64,000 nucleotides of DNA from Pseudaquidulcibacter saccharophilus (lineage in GTDB: Bacteria > Pseudomonadota > Alphaproteobacteria > Caulobacterales > Aquidulcibacteraceae): contig NZ_JAHWUS010000003.1 of assembly GCF_019455445.1 (NCBI RefSeq), forward strand, positions 124,001 to 188,000. Direction: 5' to 3'. Position numbers and translations under genes: made by a program. The notes under the pieces were generated by a model, which was given only the letters and a program-made list of their open reading frames with translations, searched no databases and was not told the origin of the DNA. Below are positions 26,602-35,938 of the stretch, in pieces. The first letter of the stretch is position 1. Each line of letters opens with the position of its first letter.

Positions 26602-26994
26602 TTACATTGGTTTTTGTGGCTCTGCTGTTGGGGCCGGTGGGGCTGGTGGAACTGTGCCTTCAACAGGTGGCGGTGGCGGCATACAGCCCTCTGGCGGTGG
26701 TGGTGGCATTTGCCCGTCTTTAAATTCTGGTGGTTTTGGCGGTTTTTTCTTGCCAAATAGACCTTTTTTCTCTTTTGGCGGTGGCATCATCATGCCATCA
26801 TGGGGTGGCATTTGCCCGTCTTTCATCACTGGACAGTCTGCAGGCATAGGCTGTGCAGGCGGCACCACATCAGTCACAACAGGTGTTTCCGATGTCGGTG
26901 GTGTTGGTGGTGTTGTTTGGGCAAAGGCATTTGAAAACATGGCCGTTGTTGTAAATGCAGCTAGTAATAAAATGCCTGAAGTATGTTTTTTCAT
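26602..26994 (-). CDS. Proline-rich exported protein, unknown function
   Basis: 130 residues from the ATG at 26994, preceded by GAGAG. A signal peptide MKKHTSGILLLAAFTTTAMFSNAFAQ is clear, with cleavage probably after AFA. The mature part is dominated by proline runs (TPPTPPTS, PPPPPEGCMPPPPPVEG) and two DGQMPP repeats, with little else. It is probably periplasmic or cell-surface. I recognise no domain. Confidence 0.7.
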   Translation of the reverse strand: MKKHTSGILLLAAFTTTAMFSNAFAQTTPPTPPTSETPVVTDVVPPAQPMPADCPVMKDGQMPPHDGMMMPPPKEKKGLFGKKKPPKPPEFKDGQMPPPPPEGCMPPPPPVEGTVPPAPPAPTAEPQKPM

Positions 26995-27127
26995 AATATC
27001 TCTCAATTTATTTGAAATGATCACGGGCGGCAAAGTGCCATCCGCAAATAAATTAAGCCATGAAATTTCAAGATTTCCGAATTAAATTTACGCCATCTAG
27101 ATTACAATTATTACATCTAAATTAAAT

Positions 27128-27913
27128 TTATTTTATGTGGGCAAGTCTTGCCAAAAGTTCATTTTTAAGACCTTGACAACATGCAAGCAGGCTTCTTTGT
27201 TTCAAAGTTTCATTAAAAACAAATGCTTGTCCCAAATGATCGGTGGCAAAGCCGCCGGCCTCATTTAATATCAATGTCCCCGCCGCCAAGTCCCAATCAT
27301 TTTTTGATGTGGTGGCAATTGCGCAATCAAATTCACCACTGGCAATTAATGCCATTCGGTAAGCGATTGAGTTACGCTGATTGATTTGCATAATTGGCCA
27401 TTCGCGCTGCCACAATTTGCTTTGGAACATATGCGCCGCACCCAACATACGGGCATTTTCCAATTCATTGGTTTGCGAGACTTTTATTGGTACACCATTT
27501 TTAAATGCGCCATTTCCCTTGATAGCGGTGAATAATTCTTCTGTAACAGGGTTATAAATCACACCCAGAACAGGTTGTTTTTTTTCCACCAGCGCAATTG
27601 AAATCGAAAAGTGGGGTAGGCCTTTTATAAAGGCGCGTGTGCCATCAATGGGGTCAACAAACCAAGTTCTTTTTGCGTGGTGGCGCGTTCCATCGTCAAT
27701 TTCTTCTTCAGATAACCAGCCATATTCAGGGCGCGCAGCCAAAAGTGCGGTCTTTAAGAATTTATCAGTTGCCAAATCCGCCGCTGTTACCGGGTTGTTG
27801 GGTGATTTATCGCGAATTTCATAATCGGTTTTAAAATATGATAAAATAATTTCGGATGCACCCCGAACTGCCTTGATTGTAATTTTCATATCTTCATCAA
27901 GGCTATTGGTCAT
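27128..27913 (-). CDS. CysQ/inositol monophosphatase-family phosphatase
   Basis: About 261 residues from the ATG at 27913, which overlaps the upstream stop (TAATG). Motifs of lithium-sensitive phosphatases are present: WLSEEE, VDPIDGTRAF and NDWDLAAGTLILNEAGG. The closest named type is 3'(2'),5'-bisphosphate nucleotidase CysQ, which recycles PAP in sulfate assimilation; inositol-1-monophosphatase is the alternative. It is translationally coupled to the PmbA-like gene. Confidence 0.87.
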   Translation of the reverse strand: MTNSLDEDMKITIKAVRGASEIILSYFKTDYEIRDKSPNNPVTAADLATDKFLKTALLAARPEYGWLSEEEIDDGTRHHAKRTWFVDPIDGTRAFIKGLPHFSISIALVEKKQPVLGVIYNPVTEELFTAIKGNGAFKNGVPIKVSQTNELENARMLGAAHMFQSKLWQREWPIMQINQRNSIAYRMALIASGEFDCAIATTSKNDWDLAAGTLILNEAGGFATDHLGQAFVFNETLKQRSLLACCQGLKNELLARLAHIK

Positions 27914-29274
27914 TATGCACCCGCAATCGTCATTGTTGGTATCAAAAGGCTCGGGCAATCAATGGATGATTTATGTTCATTATCATCGGCGGCAATTATA
28001 GTTTTGAAAATGTCTTTAACATTGCCAGCAATGGTAATTTCAGAAACTGGCCCAGTTTTTTGGCCATTAACAATCTCAAAGCCAGAAACACCAACCGAAT
28101 AATCGCCATTATTTGGGTTAAAAGATGGCGACATTGCCTCAGTAACCAAAAGACCATTTCCTGCCTGCTTGATTAAATCATCAAGGCTTTGGTTGGTCGG
28201 TGGCAATATAAAGTTTGAAACCCCAACCCCCGGCGAACCGCCAGGGTTCATTGACGCATGACCATTGGTTTTAAGACCAAGTTGCAATGCGGCAGATGAA
28301 TTTAATAACCAAGAGGTTAGGACACCGTTTTGAATAATTTCTTGTTTTGAAACCTTTACGCCTTCACCGTCAAATGGGCGCGATCCCCAGCCACCAATAA
28401 GAAGTGGATCGTCATAAATAGTGATGTTTTCAGGGAAAATTTGGGTTTCAAGTGCATCACGTAGGAAGGAAACCCCACGCGCGACAGAAGAACCAGAAAT
28501 TGCCGAAATCAAAAGTCCAAGCATAGAGCGGGCAACACGTGTATGCAAAATAACCGGTGCCTTGGTCGAAGCCATTTTTTTAGAACCAAGGCGCGCAACG
28601 GTTTTATGCCCCGCCTTTTCACCAATTTCGCGGGCATTTTCGAGAGTTTTCAAAAAACGGGTGGAGGTTGATTCGTAATCACGTTCCATATCATCGCCAT
28701 CTTGGGCGATTGCCGCAATTCCAAGCCCCCAAGATGTGCCACCATATCCACCAATAAAGCCATTGCTTGAACCATAAACCACATCGGATGAACCCCATTG
28801 TGAGCCACACCCCGCAGTGTTCGAAATTCCTTTTATACTTTGGGCGCCCGCTTCACATTCAAGGGCAATTTTTTCAAGATAATTAATATCTGGTGCAGTT
28901 TCATCGCGCATTTTAAGGTCGATGATTTCGCTTGCCATCAAGTCCTTATCTGGCAAAGTGCAATATTTATCTTCGGCAGCCATTTTGGCCATAGCGACAA
29001 CGCGGGTTGCCAATTCATCAAGCGCATTTTTAGTAAGTGCAGAAGTTGATGCACCCGCTTGTTTCTTGCCGATAATAACCCGTAAACCAGCCGCAAGGCT
29101 TTCTTCGCGTTCAACATTTTCTAATTCACCAAGGCGAACACTTATGCCCAAACTTTGCGATGCGTTACACGCGCAATCGGCATGTTCTGCCCCAAGTTCT
29201 TTTGCCTTTTTTAAAAGATATTCTGTTGCGTCAAATAATTGTTTTGCGGTTTGATTGGTTTGTGAGTTTTGCAT
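27913..29274 (-). CDS. PmbA/TldE-like metalloprotease subunit
   Basis: The 453-residue protein belongs to the TldD/PmbA family. In E. coli PmbA (TldE) forms a heterodimer with TldD and processes microcin B17 and CcdA. Seen here are RLGELENVEREES near the N-terminus, LGSKKMASTKAPVILHTRVA, WLLNSSAALQLGLKTNGHA, and the C-terminal FNPNNGDYSVGVSGFEI. It lacks an obvious HExxxH zinc site, fitting PmbA instead of TldD. No TldD partner is in the window. Confidence 0.88.
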   Translation of the reverse strand: MQNSQTNQTAKQLFDATEYLLKKAKELGAEHADCACNASQSLGISVRLGELENVEREESLAAGLRVIIGKKQAGASTSALTKNALDELATRVVAMAKMAAEDKYCTLPDKDLMASEIIDLKMRDETAPDINYLEKIALECEAGAQSIKGISNTAGCGSQWGSSDVVYGSSNGFIGGYGGTSWGLGIAAIAQDGDDMERDYESTSTRFLKTLENAREIGEKAGHKTVARLGSKKMASTKAPVILHTRVARSMLGLLISAISGSSVARGVSFLRDALETQIFPENITIYDDPLLIGGWGSRPFDGEGVKVSKQEIIQNGVLTSWLLNSSAALQLGLKTNGHASMNPGGSPGVGVSNFILPPTNQSLDDLIKQAGNGLLVTEAMSPSFNPNNGDYSVGVSGFEIVNGQKTGPVSEITIAGNVKDIFKTIIAADDNEHKSSIDCPSLLIPTMTIAGA

Positions 29275-29445
29275 GTATCCTAAATGCCACTTTTATTTCT
29301 AAAATCTAGCCCGATTACTGATTTTAGGGTCGAAAATACCAATATATTTAAAATTGCAACTAATGTCGTAATCGTACTATCATAATAATATGTTAGCCTA
29401 CCCTTATATAACAAAACCCATAAAGGGTTCATAAGGGGAAGAGAG

Positions 29446-29604
29446 ATGACCACAATATTATTTGTCATGATGGCATTTGTATTAATTGCCGGTGCGGCTG
29501 GCGCAATTGTCAGAGCTATGAAAATGGTTAAAGAAACTTTTGACGATTTATTGCCAGAAAGAATGGTTGATTTCACTGGCTTTATCGATATTCCAAAAGC
29601 TTAA
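29446..29604 (+). CDS. 52-residue single-pass membrane protein, unknown
   Basis: A short frame starts at an ATG preceded by AAGGGGAAGAGAG, a near-ideal ribosome binding site. The product begins MTTILFVMMAFVLIAGAAGAIV, one transmembrane helix, then a basic and amphipathic tail KMVKETFDDLLPERMVDF. It ends one base before the convergent ubiD stop. No family is recognised. The strong ribosome site and lone helix make it likely to be real despite its size. Confidence 0.6.
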   Translation: MTTILFVMMAFVLIAGAAGAIVRAMKMVKETFDDLLPERMVDFTGFIDIPKA

Positions 29605-29605
29605 T

Positions 29606-31138
29606 TTACCAAATCGGTTTGCCGTCAACACCAAAACCAAAGGATTCCCATTTTTTGGTGACATCCTCTATGACGTCTTTTTCCATAAAAATTTTGGTTC
29701 CCCATTCGCGATTGGTTTCGTTGCCAATTTTATTGGTGGCATCAAGACCAATTTTGCCGCCAAGGCCAGAAACGGGTGACGCAAAATCAAGATAGTCAAT
29801 TGGTGTGTTTTCAATACGCACAGTGTCGCGAACCGGATCCATACGGGTTGAAATTGCCCACATAACATCTTTCCAATCCCGCGCGTTAATGTCATCATCA
29901 ACCACGATAATAAATTTCGTGTACATGAATTGCCGCAAATATGACCATGCCCCCATCATCACGCGTTTAGCATGCCCGGCATAGGCCTTTTTCATGCTTA
30001 TGACCGCAATACGATATGAACATCCTTCGGGTGGTAGCCAAAAATCAATAATTTCAGGAAATTGTGCCTGAAGTAGTGGGATGAAGACTTCGTTCAATGC
30101 CTCACCCAAAACTGCTGGTTCATCTGGTGGGCGACCGGTGTGGGTTGAAAGATAAATAGGGTCTTGGCGCATTGTAATTGCCGATACCGTAAAGACTGGG
30201 AACTTTTCCACCGAATTATAATAACCAGTATGATCGCCATATGGTCCTTCATCGGCGGTTTCGGTTAATGAAATATGCCCTTCGATAATAATTTCTGCCT
30301 GCGCTGGGACATGTAGTGGAACAGTTTTACATGGTGTCAGCTCTAGCTTTGAGCCGCGCAAAAGCCCCGCAAATTGGTATTCACTTAATGTATCGGGAAC
30401 AGGTGTCACCGCCGCCAAAATTGTGCCGGGGTCTGCACCCAATACAATTGCAACAGGGAACGGCTCATTATGTTTTTCTTTATAGCGGCGGAATTGTTGC
30501 GCCCCGCCACGGTGATGCAGCCAGCGCATAATAAGCTGTTTCTTATTCAATTGCTGCATACGGTAAATGCCAAGGTTATAGCTATCGACCCGTGCCTCGG
30601 TTGGGCCTTTGGTAACGCATAGCCCCCACGTTACAAGTGGCGCAGGTTCATTGGGCCAGCAGGTTTGAATTGGAAGCATATCAAGGTCGATATCATCCCC
30701 CTCAATCACGACTTCTTGGCATGGCGCTTTGCCGAACATACGGCCCATTTTCGGCTTCATCGATAAAACTGTGCCCGCAAGTGGCAATAATGAAACAGCT
30801 TCTTTCAAATTAGATGGAGGCGTTGGTTCACGTAAAAATGCCAATAATTCACCAACTTCACGTAATTCATTTGCGGTGTGGCGTTCAACGCCGCCCATGG
30901 TAACGCCCATCGCCACGCGCTCAACAGTGCCAAAAAGATTGTTTAAAACCGGAATTTTGGAAATTGTACCGTCTGCCTTTATTGGTTTTTCATAAAGAAC
31001 AGCAGGGCCGCCATTATTGATAAGGCGGGTTGAAATTTCGGTCATTTCAAGGACAGTTGAAACAGGTTGGCTAACCCTGACAAGTTTTCCTTGTGCTTCA
31101 AGGTTAGACATAAAATCGCGCATTGATAAATATGACAT
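29606..31138 (-). CDS. ubiD: UbiD-family decarboxylase
   Basis: The 510-residue protein matches UbiD, the prenylated-FMN-dependent decarboxylase of 4-hydroxy-3-polyprenylbenzoate in ubiquinone synthesis. N-terminal [17 protein letters not shown], the [15 protein letters not shown] and [11 protein letters not shown] segments, [12 protein letters not shown] and the [24 protein letters not shown] motif are all diagnostic. Length (E. coli UbiD 497) is usual. The flavin prenyltransferase UbiX is not in this window. Confidence 0.94.
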   Translation of the reverse strand: MSYLSMRDFMSNLEAQGKLVRVSQPVSTVLEMTEISTRLINNGGPAVLYEKPIKADGTISKIPVLNNLFGTVERVAMGVTMGGVERHTANELREVGELLAFLREPTPPSNLKEAVSLLPLAGTVLSMKPKMGRMFGKAPCQEVVIEGDDIDLDMLPIQTCWPNEPAPLVTWGLCVTKGPTEARVDSYNLGIYRMQQLNKKQLIMRWLHHRGGAQQFRRYKEKHNEPFPVAIVLGADPGTILAAVTPVPDTLSEYQFAGLLRGSKLELTPCKTVPLHVPAQAEIIIEGHISLTETADEGPYGDHTGYYNSVEKFPVFTVSAITMRQDPIYLSTHTGRPPDEPAVLGEALNEVFIPLLQAQFPEIIDFWLPPEGCSYRIAVISMKKAYAGHAKRVMMGAWSYLRQFMYTKFIIVVDDDINARDWKDVMWAISTRMDPVRDTVRIENTPIDYLDFASPVSGLGGKIGLDATNKIGNETNREWGTKIFMEKDVIEDVTKKWESFGFGVDGKPIW

Positions 31139-31204
31139 TCAGCTTCAATATGATAGATTAGCATTTGGTTCAAGCATAATTATCCAATTGAAAGGCACCT
31201 TTAA

Positions 31205-31510
31205 ATGAAAAATCTTATGTTATCATTCGCAATTCTTTCCCTTGGTGGCAGTCTTATGCTTGGTGCTTGTGCGCCTGTTATGGCGCAAAATGAAGGAGGT
31301 GTTATGCCACATAACCCAGGCGCAACCTGCCATGCCGATAGTTTGCAATATCTTGTCGGACAAAATCGTAAAGTGCTTGAAACCATGCGCTTTGGTGGTG
31401 AGGTTCGCTTTGAAGAACCAGGGCATGCCTATACAATGGATTACCGTGAAAACCGCCTTCGCATTGTGATTGGCGAAGACGGCATTATTAAACACGTTTT
31501 ATGTGGCTAG
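31205..31510 (+). CDS. I78-family peptidase inhibitor lipoprotein
   Basis: The 101-residue product starts with a lipoprotein signal ending LMLGAC (lipobox). The mature part matches the inhibitor I78 family: LQYLVGQNRKVLE, a central TMDYRENRLRIVI and terminal Cys-Gly. Family members, such as the Aspergillus elastase inhibitor AFUEI, block serine proteases. The two cysteines (mature Cys near 43 and the last one) could form the conserved disulfide. Its stop overlaps the PhoX-like gene by 4 bp. Confidence 0.85.
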   Translation: MKNLMLSFAILSLGGSLMLGACAPVMAQNEGGVMPHNPGATCHADSLQYLVGQNRKVLETMRFGGEVRFEEPGHAYTMDYRENRLRIVIGEDGIIKHVLCG

Positions 31511-33588
31511 GTGCCAACAATTCCACCATCTTTGCGGCGTACATAAATGATTGTATCGCGTGGCCATGTTTTATTTGGGAAGGTTGAAAACGGTACTGCT
31601 TGCTTTGCGCGGTAACCGTTACCAACCTCATCAGCGCCACCAATGTGTTGAAGCCCACAGAAGAAGGTTTTATTATCTTCTGAAACGAATGGCCCTGTAA
31701 TTTCGCAACCAATCGGGCCAGTCAAGAAGCGTTTAACAACGCGTGGCGCCGGTGAATTGGTATCGGCGACATAAATACCGTCATTACAAGGGAAGTTTTC
31801 TGGTGTGCCATCGGTGGTGAACCACGCATTACCAAAGCCATCAAATGTAATATTATCTGGCATTGCAAATCTATCACCCATGCTGATTTGTTTGCCATTA
31901 ACCCATGATGATAGGTTATGGGTTTCACCTTTTTTATCTGATGGACGCTCTAGCAAGGCAATCTCTTTGGAATGGTCGCCGCCCATAAGGAAGATTTCCC
32001 AATTGAATGTAGTCGAACCATGATCTTTTGCGGCTTCATTGATGCGAATGATTTGACCGGTATAATTGACTTCTGTGGTTGCACCATTTTTGCGGCGCGG
32101 GTTGGCGGCGTTACCTTTACGACCTTCTTCAGTAAGGTTGCCTGTCGCGCAAATATAAACTGTGCCAAAGCCTTTGAAATAATTGTCTTTTGGTGCTTCT
32201 ACATCTTCGGGGCGATCCATTGGGGTTGCACCAAGGCGGCTTGCGGCGTCGCGCACACGCACCATTAAATCGGCATAATCCTTGAATGGGGTTTGATTGC
32301 CAGAAAGTGGAACAGCATTTGCCTTTTCAAGGCTGATTTCAAGCCATTCACCAGAACCATCGACATTGAATTTTGCGGCATATAATGTGCCTTCAGATAA
32401 AAGTTCACGGTTAGCGGTGCGGTTTTTTGCATCGAATTTATTTTTTGAAATGAATTTATAGACAAATTCATTTGCTTGGTCATCGCCAGTATAAATCGCA
32501 ACATTTCCAGATTTTGTGATTACTGAATTTGCGCTTTCATTCTTTTTGCGACCCAATGCAGTATGCTTGCGTGGTGTCCATGATGGATCGTGCGGGTCAA
32601 TCTCAACAATCCAGCCATAAAGTGATGGGCCGAATGGGTTGCGTGACAAATCAAACTGGTCTGGGCCACCCCATTTCCAAAGATTGCCATAGCCAAAACT
32701 TGCTTCATCATACACATATCCCGCTTGTTTACGGGCATTTTCAATATTTTCACAATTTGGTGAGGTTGTGAAATACATATTATCAATGTTTTCTTCGGCG
32801 GTAAGATATGTGCCCCATGGTGTATAACCGCCGGCGCAATTTTGCATTGTGCCACACATAATGCCATCAGGGTTTTTGGGAAGTTTTCCGGCATATTTTT
32901 CGATTTGATTAGTTATCATACCAGATGTTTTAATCCATTCATGCTCTTTTGCAGGGCCGTCAAAAACTACTTCGGTGAATGGTGTGATACGGCGGTTTAA
33001 TGCGCCTTCTTTATCTTCAACCTGAACTAATTCCCATGCACCGGTTTTGGTATCATGGTTTACGCAGGCAATAGTAACCCCCTGTGCGGCATACATTGCC
33101 TCGATTTCTTGAGGGGTGGGGGCGAAGTTGCCTTTTTTCGCTGCCACAAGCAAATATGGCACGACATATTCATTATTAGAGCAGACTATATATTCATTCT
33201 GTGCCTTATCAGACCAAGGATATGAATAATTTTTTGCGAAAACTGCGAACATATCGTTACAAGTGCCGACACGTTTTGTCTGTTCATCACGGGTGAAATT
33301 AAATGGCGCGCCAACTTGTTCCTTGGCGGGGGCTTGGTTGGTGAAAAGTGCATCACCCCACGACATTAACTTATGCCATTCATACCCCTCCGGCACAATT
33401 ACATCATTTACAAGGTTCTCTGCAACCGAAGTAAAACCAATCTTGCTTGGGGAAATACCTTTTGCAAGCGCATTACCGGGTGACATTGAAAAGGCCGCGC
33501 CAACAGCCAATGATACTTGAACAAAATTGCGGCGTGACAGGGATTGTGTGATAATATCGTTGAAATGGGGGTTTTTGTTTTCTGGCAT
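31507..33588 (-). CDS. phoX: PhoX-family Tat-exported phosphatase
   Basis: The 693-residue protein belongs to the DUF839/PhoX family of calcium- and iron-dependent alkaline phosphatases. A Tat signal is clear at residues 18-42 (SRRNFVQVSLAVGAAFSMSP, then NALA). Motifs NAAGGYTPWGTYLTAEEN-like, AGYVYDEASFGYGNLWKWG, GYGWIVEIDPHDP and FATTDGTP-like are spread through it. It would release phosphate from organic esters in the periplasm. No Pho box was seen upstream; the upstream gap holds the divergent fliQ promoter region. Confidence 0.9.
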   Translation of the reverse strand: MPENKNPHFNDIITQSLSRRNFVQVSLAVGAAFSMSPGNALAKGISPSKIGFTSVAENLVNDVIVPEGYEWHKLMSWGDALFTNQAPAKEQVGAPFNFTRDEQTKRVGTCNDMFAVFAKNYSYPWSDKAQNEYIVCSNNEYVVPYLLVAAKKGNFAPTPQEIEAMYAAQGVTIACVNHDTKTGAWELVQVEDKEGALNRRITPFTEVVFDGPAKEHEWIKTSGMITNQIEKYAGKLPKNPDGIMCGTMQNCAGGYTPWGTYLTAEENIDNMYFTTSPNCENIENARKQAGYVYDEASFGYGNLWKWGGPDQFDLSRNPFGPSLYGWIVEIDPHDPSWTPRKHTALGRKKNESANSVITKSGNVAIYTGDDQANEFVYKFISKNKFDAKNRTANRELLSEGTLYAAKFNVDGSGEWLEISLEKANAVPLSGNQTPFKDYADLMVRVRDAASRLGATPMDRPEDVEAPKDNYFKGFGTVYICATGNLTEEGRKGNAANPRRKNGATTEVNYTGQIIRINEAAKDHGSTTFNWEIFLMGGDHSKEIALLERPSDKKGETHNLSSWVNGKQISMGDRFAMPDNITFDGFGNAWFTTDGTPENFPCNDGIYVADTNSPAPRVVKRFLTGPIGCEITGPFVSEDNKTFFCGLQHIGGADEVGNGYRAKQAVPFSTFPNKTWPRDTIIYVRRKDGGIVGT

Positions 33589-33694
33589 AATCTTCTCTTT
33601 TTATTTTTATGGAATAACCACGCCGCTTTAGCAATATTTTGCGCAGGGTTTATGACAGTATAATTCTTAGTGTGCAAAAAATAGTTACCCAATA

Positions 33695-33727
33695 TTAACC
33701 ATATTTTAGCAATGTATTAACGGACTT
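33695..33727 (+). promoter_or_regulatory. Tandem CtrA-like sites upstream of fliQ
   Basis: TTAA-N7-TTAG-N7-TTAAC runs from 33695 to 33721, followed by GGACTT. The second half, TTAG-N7-TTAACGGACTT, is the same signature as at 1585-1606 before cheA. It lies 33 bp before the fliQ start. This is the usual kind of promoter for early flagellar genes in CtrA-controlled alphaproteobacteria; direct binding is inferred. Confidence 0.6.
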
Positions 33728-33759
33728 AAAGAAATAAGTCGTCTTTTCGGAAAAGAAAT

Positions 33760-34038
33760 ATGGAAGCGTCACAGGTTCTCGATATCGCAAGAAGTGCGGT
33801 CTGGTTGGTTATTGCAATGGCAGCACCGGCAATGATTCTCGGCCTTGTGGTTGGTGTTGTAATCGGTTTGTTACAGGCATTAACCCAAATCCAAGAGATG
33901 ACCTTGGTGTTCGTTCCAAAAATCCTTACAATTTTTCTCGCTTTGTTGTTTTTTATGCCTTTGATGGGCGGAATGTTAAGCGACTTTTTCCATGAAACCA
34001 TGCAACGAATTGCTGCATCCGGCAATGGTGGCGGATAG
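33760..34038 (+). CDS. fliQ: Flagellar export apparatus protein FliQ
   Basis: This 92-residue protein has two transmembrane helices (about 15-40 and 52-75) and the family segment LVVGVVIGLLQALTQIQEMTLVFVPKI. FliQ, FliP and FliR form the export gate of the flagellar type III secretion system. Here it opens a fliQ-fliR-flhB-cckA operon. A secretion-system SctS homologue is similar, but FliR and FlhB as neighbours and no injectisome genes favour the flagellum. Confidence 0.93.
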   Translation: MEASQVLDIARSAVWLVIAMAAPAMILGLVVGVVIGLLQALTQIQEMTLVFVPKILTIFLALLFFMPLMGGMLSDFFHETMQRIAASGNGGG

Positions 34039-34046
34039 GCAAAGTC

Positions 34047-34796
34047 ATGGAATTTATCCCGCAACAAATTTGGGCATTTGGTCTGGTTTTTGCCAGACTG
34101 GGCGGGATATTTATGCTTGCGCCAGCATTAAGTGATACATCGGTACCACCACGGATTCGCCTATCATTGGCATTGTTGGTTTCGTTCATTATTGCCCCTT
34201 TGGTAAGTTATAAATTACCACCATTACCGGCAACAAATGGCGCGTTATATGCGCTTTTGGGTGTTGAGATTGTGATTGGTCTTGCGATTGGTTCAATACT
34301 GCGGGTGCTTTTTTCAGCGCTTACAACAGCTGGTGCAATTGCGGGTATGCAATCCGGTCTTGGATTTGCGATGTCAATCGATCCATCACAAGGTCAGCAA
34401 GGTTCGATTTTTTCAACTTTTTTAGTGGTGGTTGGAACGGCATTAATTTTTGCCAGTAATTTGCATCATTTATTTATAACTGGAATGATTAATTCATATA
34501 ATTTCATGCCGCCAAATGGTCATTTTAATTTTGGTGCTAATGCTGAATGGGCCATCAAATCATTTTCAGATGCTTTTGGGATTGCGGTTCGAATTACCGC
34601 ACCAATGTTATTATTCGGCATTGTATATAACGTGGTTCTTGGCGTGATAAACCGCGCCGCGCCGGCAATTCAGGTGTTTTTCATCGCGCAGCCAATTCAA
34701 GTTTTCTTGGGCATATTTTTATTCCTTATTACCTTAGGTGCAGGGATGATGACATGGGTTAATTTCATGGCAGATGCCGCGCGGCAATTGAATTAG
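34047..34796 (+). CDS. fliR: Flagellar export apparatus protein FliR
   Basis: The 249-residue FliR has about six membrane helices, the RLGGIFMLAP-like start, LALLVSFIIAPLV, AGAIAGMQSGLGFAMSIDPSQG and the C-terminal QPIQVFLGIFLFLITLGAGM. It is part of the export gate. It starts 8 bp after fliQ and ends 9 bp before flhB. Confidence 0.93.
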   Translation: MEFIPQQIWAFGLVFARLGGIFMLAPALSDTSVPPRIRLSLALLVSFIIAPLVSYKLPPLPATNGALYALLGVEIVIGLAIGSILRVLFSALTTAGAIAGMQSGLGFAMSIDPSQGQQGSIFSTFLVVVGTALIFASNLHHLFITGMINSYNFMPPNGHFNFGANAEWAIKSFSDAFGIAVRITAPMLLFGIVYNVVLGVINRAAPAIQVFFIAQPIQVFLGIFLFLITLGAGMMTWVNFMADAARQLN

Positions 34797-34805
34797 GGGG
34801 GTAAG

Positions 34806-35930
34806 TTGGAAGAAGACGAATCCCAGAAAATATTTGACCCCACACCGCGAAAGCTCCAACAAGCGCGTGAAAAGGGTGATGTGCCAATGTCGCAAGACGT
34901 GGCATCAACCCTTATTTTGGTGGTTGCGTTTGGGATTATTATTTCAATTGGTTCAAAAATTGCCGCCGATATTACCCGTTTTTGTATGGTTTTTATTGCC
35001 AACCCACACGAAATTCCAATCGGGGAAGGGGCAATGCAATCATTAATGCTATCGGTTGGGGTGCATGTCGGACTAAGCCTTGCGGTATTGTTTGGCGGTA
35101 TGACGATTGCGGCGATTGCGGGACACGCGGGGCAAACGGGCCTAATCTTCACCTATGAAAAGTTAAAGCCCAAGCCAGATAAGATTTCACCAATCGCAGG
35201 TTTTAAACGAATTTTTGGCAAAGAATCATTGATGCAATTTGCCAAAACCTTGTTCAAAGTCATTATTTTGGGCATTGTTGCCTATAATGCTGCTAAACCA
35301 TATTTTGATGATGCCAAAGGCCTCGTCGATATGGAGATTGGTGCGGTTGGCCCGTTTTTGTTTACGGTGTTACGCGCGATATTAATGAAGCTACTGATTA
35401 TTTTGATAATTTTTGCGGTGGCGGATTATCTTTTACAACGTTTCAATTTCATGCAGCGTAATAAAATGTCGAAATATGAAATGAAGCAGGAGTTTAAAGA
35501 TACCGAAGGCGACCCATTAATTGCCGGAAAATTAAAACAAATACGGATGGAACGCGCTAAAAAGCGCATGATGCAAAATATCCCAAAGGCAACCGTAATT
35601 ATCACCAACCCGACGCACTATGCGGTCGCACTTAAATATGTGCCGGGCGAAGATGCGGCACCAATTTGCGTTGCCAAAGGTGTTGATAATGTTGCACTTC
35701 GTATTCGTGAAATTGCCGGACAGCATGAAATTCCGATTGTTGAAGATCGCCCACTTGCACGTGCCTTATTTGCGCAAGCCGAACTTGAACAACCAATACC
35801 CGAAGAATTTTATCATGCAGTTGCCAAAATTATCGGATCAATTCTGTCTGTGGCAGCCAAAAAGAAACCAACAATTACAATACCAAGAAATAATGCACCG
35901 CGCGTAAGTGTTGCGGGCGCTAATGAATAG
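34806..35930 (+). CDS. flhB: Flagellar export switch protein FlhB, TTG start
   Basis: The 374-residue FlhB switches the export machine from hook to filament substrates. It begins at TTG, supported by an AGGGGGG motif 5 bp upstream and the family start EEDESQKIFDPTPRKLQQAREKGDVPMS. Four membrane helices follow, then the cytoplasmic domain with the autocleavage motif Asn-Pro-Thr-His in VIITNPTHYAVALKY. The GVDNVALRIREIAGQHEIPIVEDRPLARAL segment is typical. cckA follows after 8 bp. Confidence 0.95.
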   Translation: MEEDESQKIFDPTPRKLQQAREKGDVPMSQDVASTLILVVAFGIIISIGSKIAADITRFCMVFIANPHEIPIGEGAMQSLMLSVGVHVGLSLAVLFGGMTIAAIAGHAGQTGLIFTYEKLKPKPDKISPIAGFKRIFGKESLMQFAKTLFKVIILGIVAYNAAKPYFDDAKGLVDMEIGAVGPFLFTVLRAILMKLLIILIIFAVADYLLQRFNFMQRNKMSKYEMKQEFKDTEGDPLIAGKLKQIRMERAKKRMMQNIPKATVIITNPTHYAVALKYVPGEDAAPICVAKGVDNVALRIREIAGQHEIPIVEDRPLARALFAQAELEQPIPEEFYHAVAKIIGSILSVAAKKKPTITIPRNNAPRVSVAGANE

Positions 35931-35938
35931 GCGAGAAA

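Noticed and set aside
26594-27085. Glycine-rich frame opposite the proline-rich protein
   Set aside because: The Gly runs are the mirror of Pro codons; the minus-strand frame has a signal peptide and ribosome site.
33760-35930. Non-flagellar type III secretion export genes
   Set aside because: FliQ/FliR/FlhB-type sequences, no injectisome partners, and a CtrA-like promoter shared with chemotaxis genes favour the flagellum.
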